Of a stretch of 6,707 nucleotides of DNA, positions 6,438-6,707 are shown piece after piece; position 1 is the first letter of the stretch, and every line of letters starts with the position of its first letter. The notes under the pieces were generated by a model. It ran no database searches. It had not been told where the DNA came from and worked only from the letters and a program-made list of their open reading frames with translations. Location: positions 1-6,707 of the forward strand of contig JAITOP010000114.1 of NCBI GenBank assembly GCA_031289895.1, read 5' to 3'. Both the position numbers and the translations under genes were made by a program. This stretch comes from Prevotellaceae bacterium. Lineage in GTDB: Bacteria; Bacteroidota; Bacteroidia; Bacteroidales; UBA932.

Positions 6438-6637
6438 TCCGATAATTTAACATCTAAGGCTTCGCATATTTTTAGTAGTGTGCCTATGGTGGGATTTGTT
6501 CTGCCGGCTTCAAGTCTCGACATATTTGATTTTTCAAAATTGCAGGCAGCCGCCAAATCTTGCTGACTAATATTTTTTTCTTCTCTTAATTTTCTGATTT
6601 TCATTCCAATTTCGATTAATACCAAATCTTTTTTCAT
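6419..6637 (-). CDS. Small XRE-family helix-turn-helix regulator
   Basis: This 72-residue protein is almost entirely one Cro/C1-type helix-turn-helix domain (about residues 9-66). The motif reads SQQDLAAACNF for helix 2, then EKSNMSRLEAGRTNPT covering the recognition helix and conserved turn, then TLLKICEALDVKLSDL. No ligand, protease or oligomerisation domain follows. I chose the ATG at 6637 because the family fold begins just after it. In-frame ATG 6655 and TTG 6667 would extend it with a hydrophobic, Ile-rich stretch and would start inside the upstream palindrome, next to the expected transcription start. Palindromes at 6649-6664 and 6695-6707 suggest autoregulation. The targets are unknown. 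A partner gene is probably divergent beyond the right edge, so it could be a phage-type or toxin-antitoxin-type regulator, but nothing in the window shows this. Confidence 0.85.
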   Translation of the reverse strand: MKKDLVLIEIGMKIRKLREEKNISQQDLAAACNFEKSNMSRLEAGRTNPTIGTLLKICEALDVKLSDLINFE

Positions 6638-6648
6638 AAAAATTTTTA

Positions 6649-6664
6649 TTATCATATTTGATAA
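6649..6664. promoter_or_regulatory. Operator-like palindrome, site 1
   Basis: TTATCAtattTGATAA is a perfect 6+4+6 palindrome just upstream of the XRE gene start. It overlaps the -33 region of the rightward promoter and the likely start point of the leftward transcript, a good position for a repressor to control both. Confidence 0.6.
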
Positions 6665-6686
6665 CAAAGATTTATTATTATCTTTG
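6657..6686 (+). promoter_or_regulatory. Rightward promoter for a gene beyond the window
   Basis: TTTG at 6657-6660 and TATCTTTG at 6679-6686 are separated by 18 bases, close to the Bacteroidota primary promoter pattern. Transcription would start near 6693 and run off the right edge, implying a divergent gene there. On the opposite strand AATCTTTG (6673 to 6666) is one base off the same consensus and could serve the XRE gene. Confidence 0.6.
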
Positions 6687-6694
6687 CACTTTGG

Positions 6695-6707
6695 TTATCA
6701 TATATGA
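6695..6707. promoter_or_regulatory. Operator-like palindrome, site 2 (cut by window edge)
   Basis: TTATCAtataTGA repeats the first nine of twelve arm bases of site 1 with the same four-base gap, 46 bases away. It lies at the expected start of the rightward transcript. The final three bases fall outside the window. Confidence 0.5.

Overview
The window looks like chromosomal DNA from a low-GC member of the Bacteroidota, probably Bacteroidales-like. The reasons are AT-rich spacers, start codons preceded by A-rich leaders with no Shine-Dalgarno sequence, and four boxes matching TAnnTTTG, the -7 element of the Bacteroidota primary sigma factor. The spacers also carry simple repeats of a kind I recall as common in this phylum. 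The species cannot be named from sequence alone.

Layout: positions 1-482 hold no gene but contain two palindromic, MITE-like elements (9-142 and about 181-403) and the terminator of groL. Positions 483-2482 are the groES-groL chaperonin operon on the minus strand, with a very good promoter at 2588-2619. Positions 2483-2988 separate this operon from a divergent plus-strand pair and hold both promoters and several tandem repeats. Positions 2989-5025 encode a membrane protein with a C-terminal OB-fold (NfeD/YuaF/YqiJ type) followed 24 bases later by a flotillin, which is the classic bacterial flotillin gene pair. Two plus-strand terminators follow, then more repeats. Positions 5327-6319 encode the ribosome-assembly GTPase Obg on the minus strand. 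Positions 6419-6637 encode a small XRE-family DNA-binding protein, also on the minus strand. Two matching palindromes and a plus-strand promoter lie between it and the right window edge.

Most of the coding content is conserved housekeeping: protein folding (GroES/GroEL), membrane microdomain organisation (NfeD-like protein and flotillin), and ribosome biogenesis with stringent-response control (Obg). I see no defence system, biosynthetic cluster or novel multi-gene system. The most informative points outside the known genes are the operator-like palindromes around the divergent promoter at the right edge, the two MITE-like elements, a 14-base repeat family shared by two gene leaders, and the inverted repeat arms that flank the flotillin operon.
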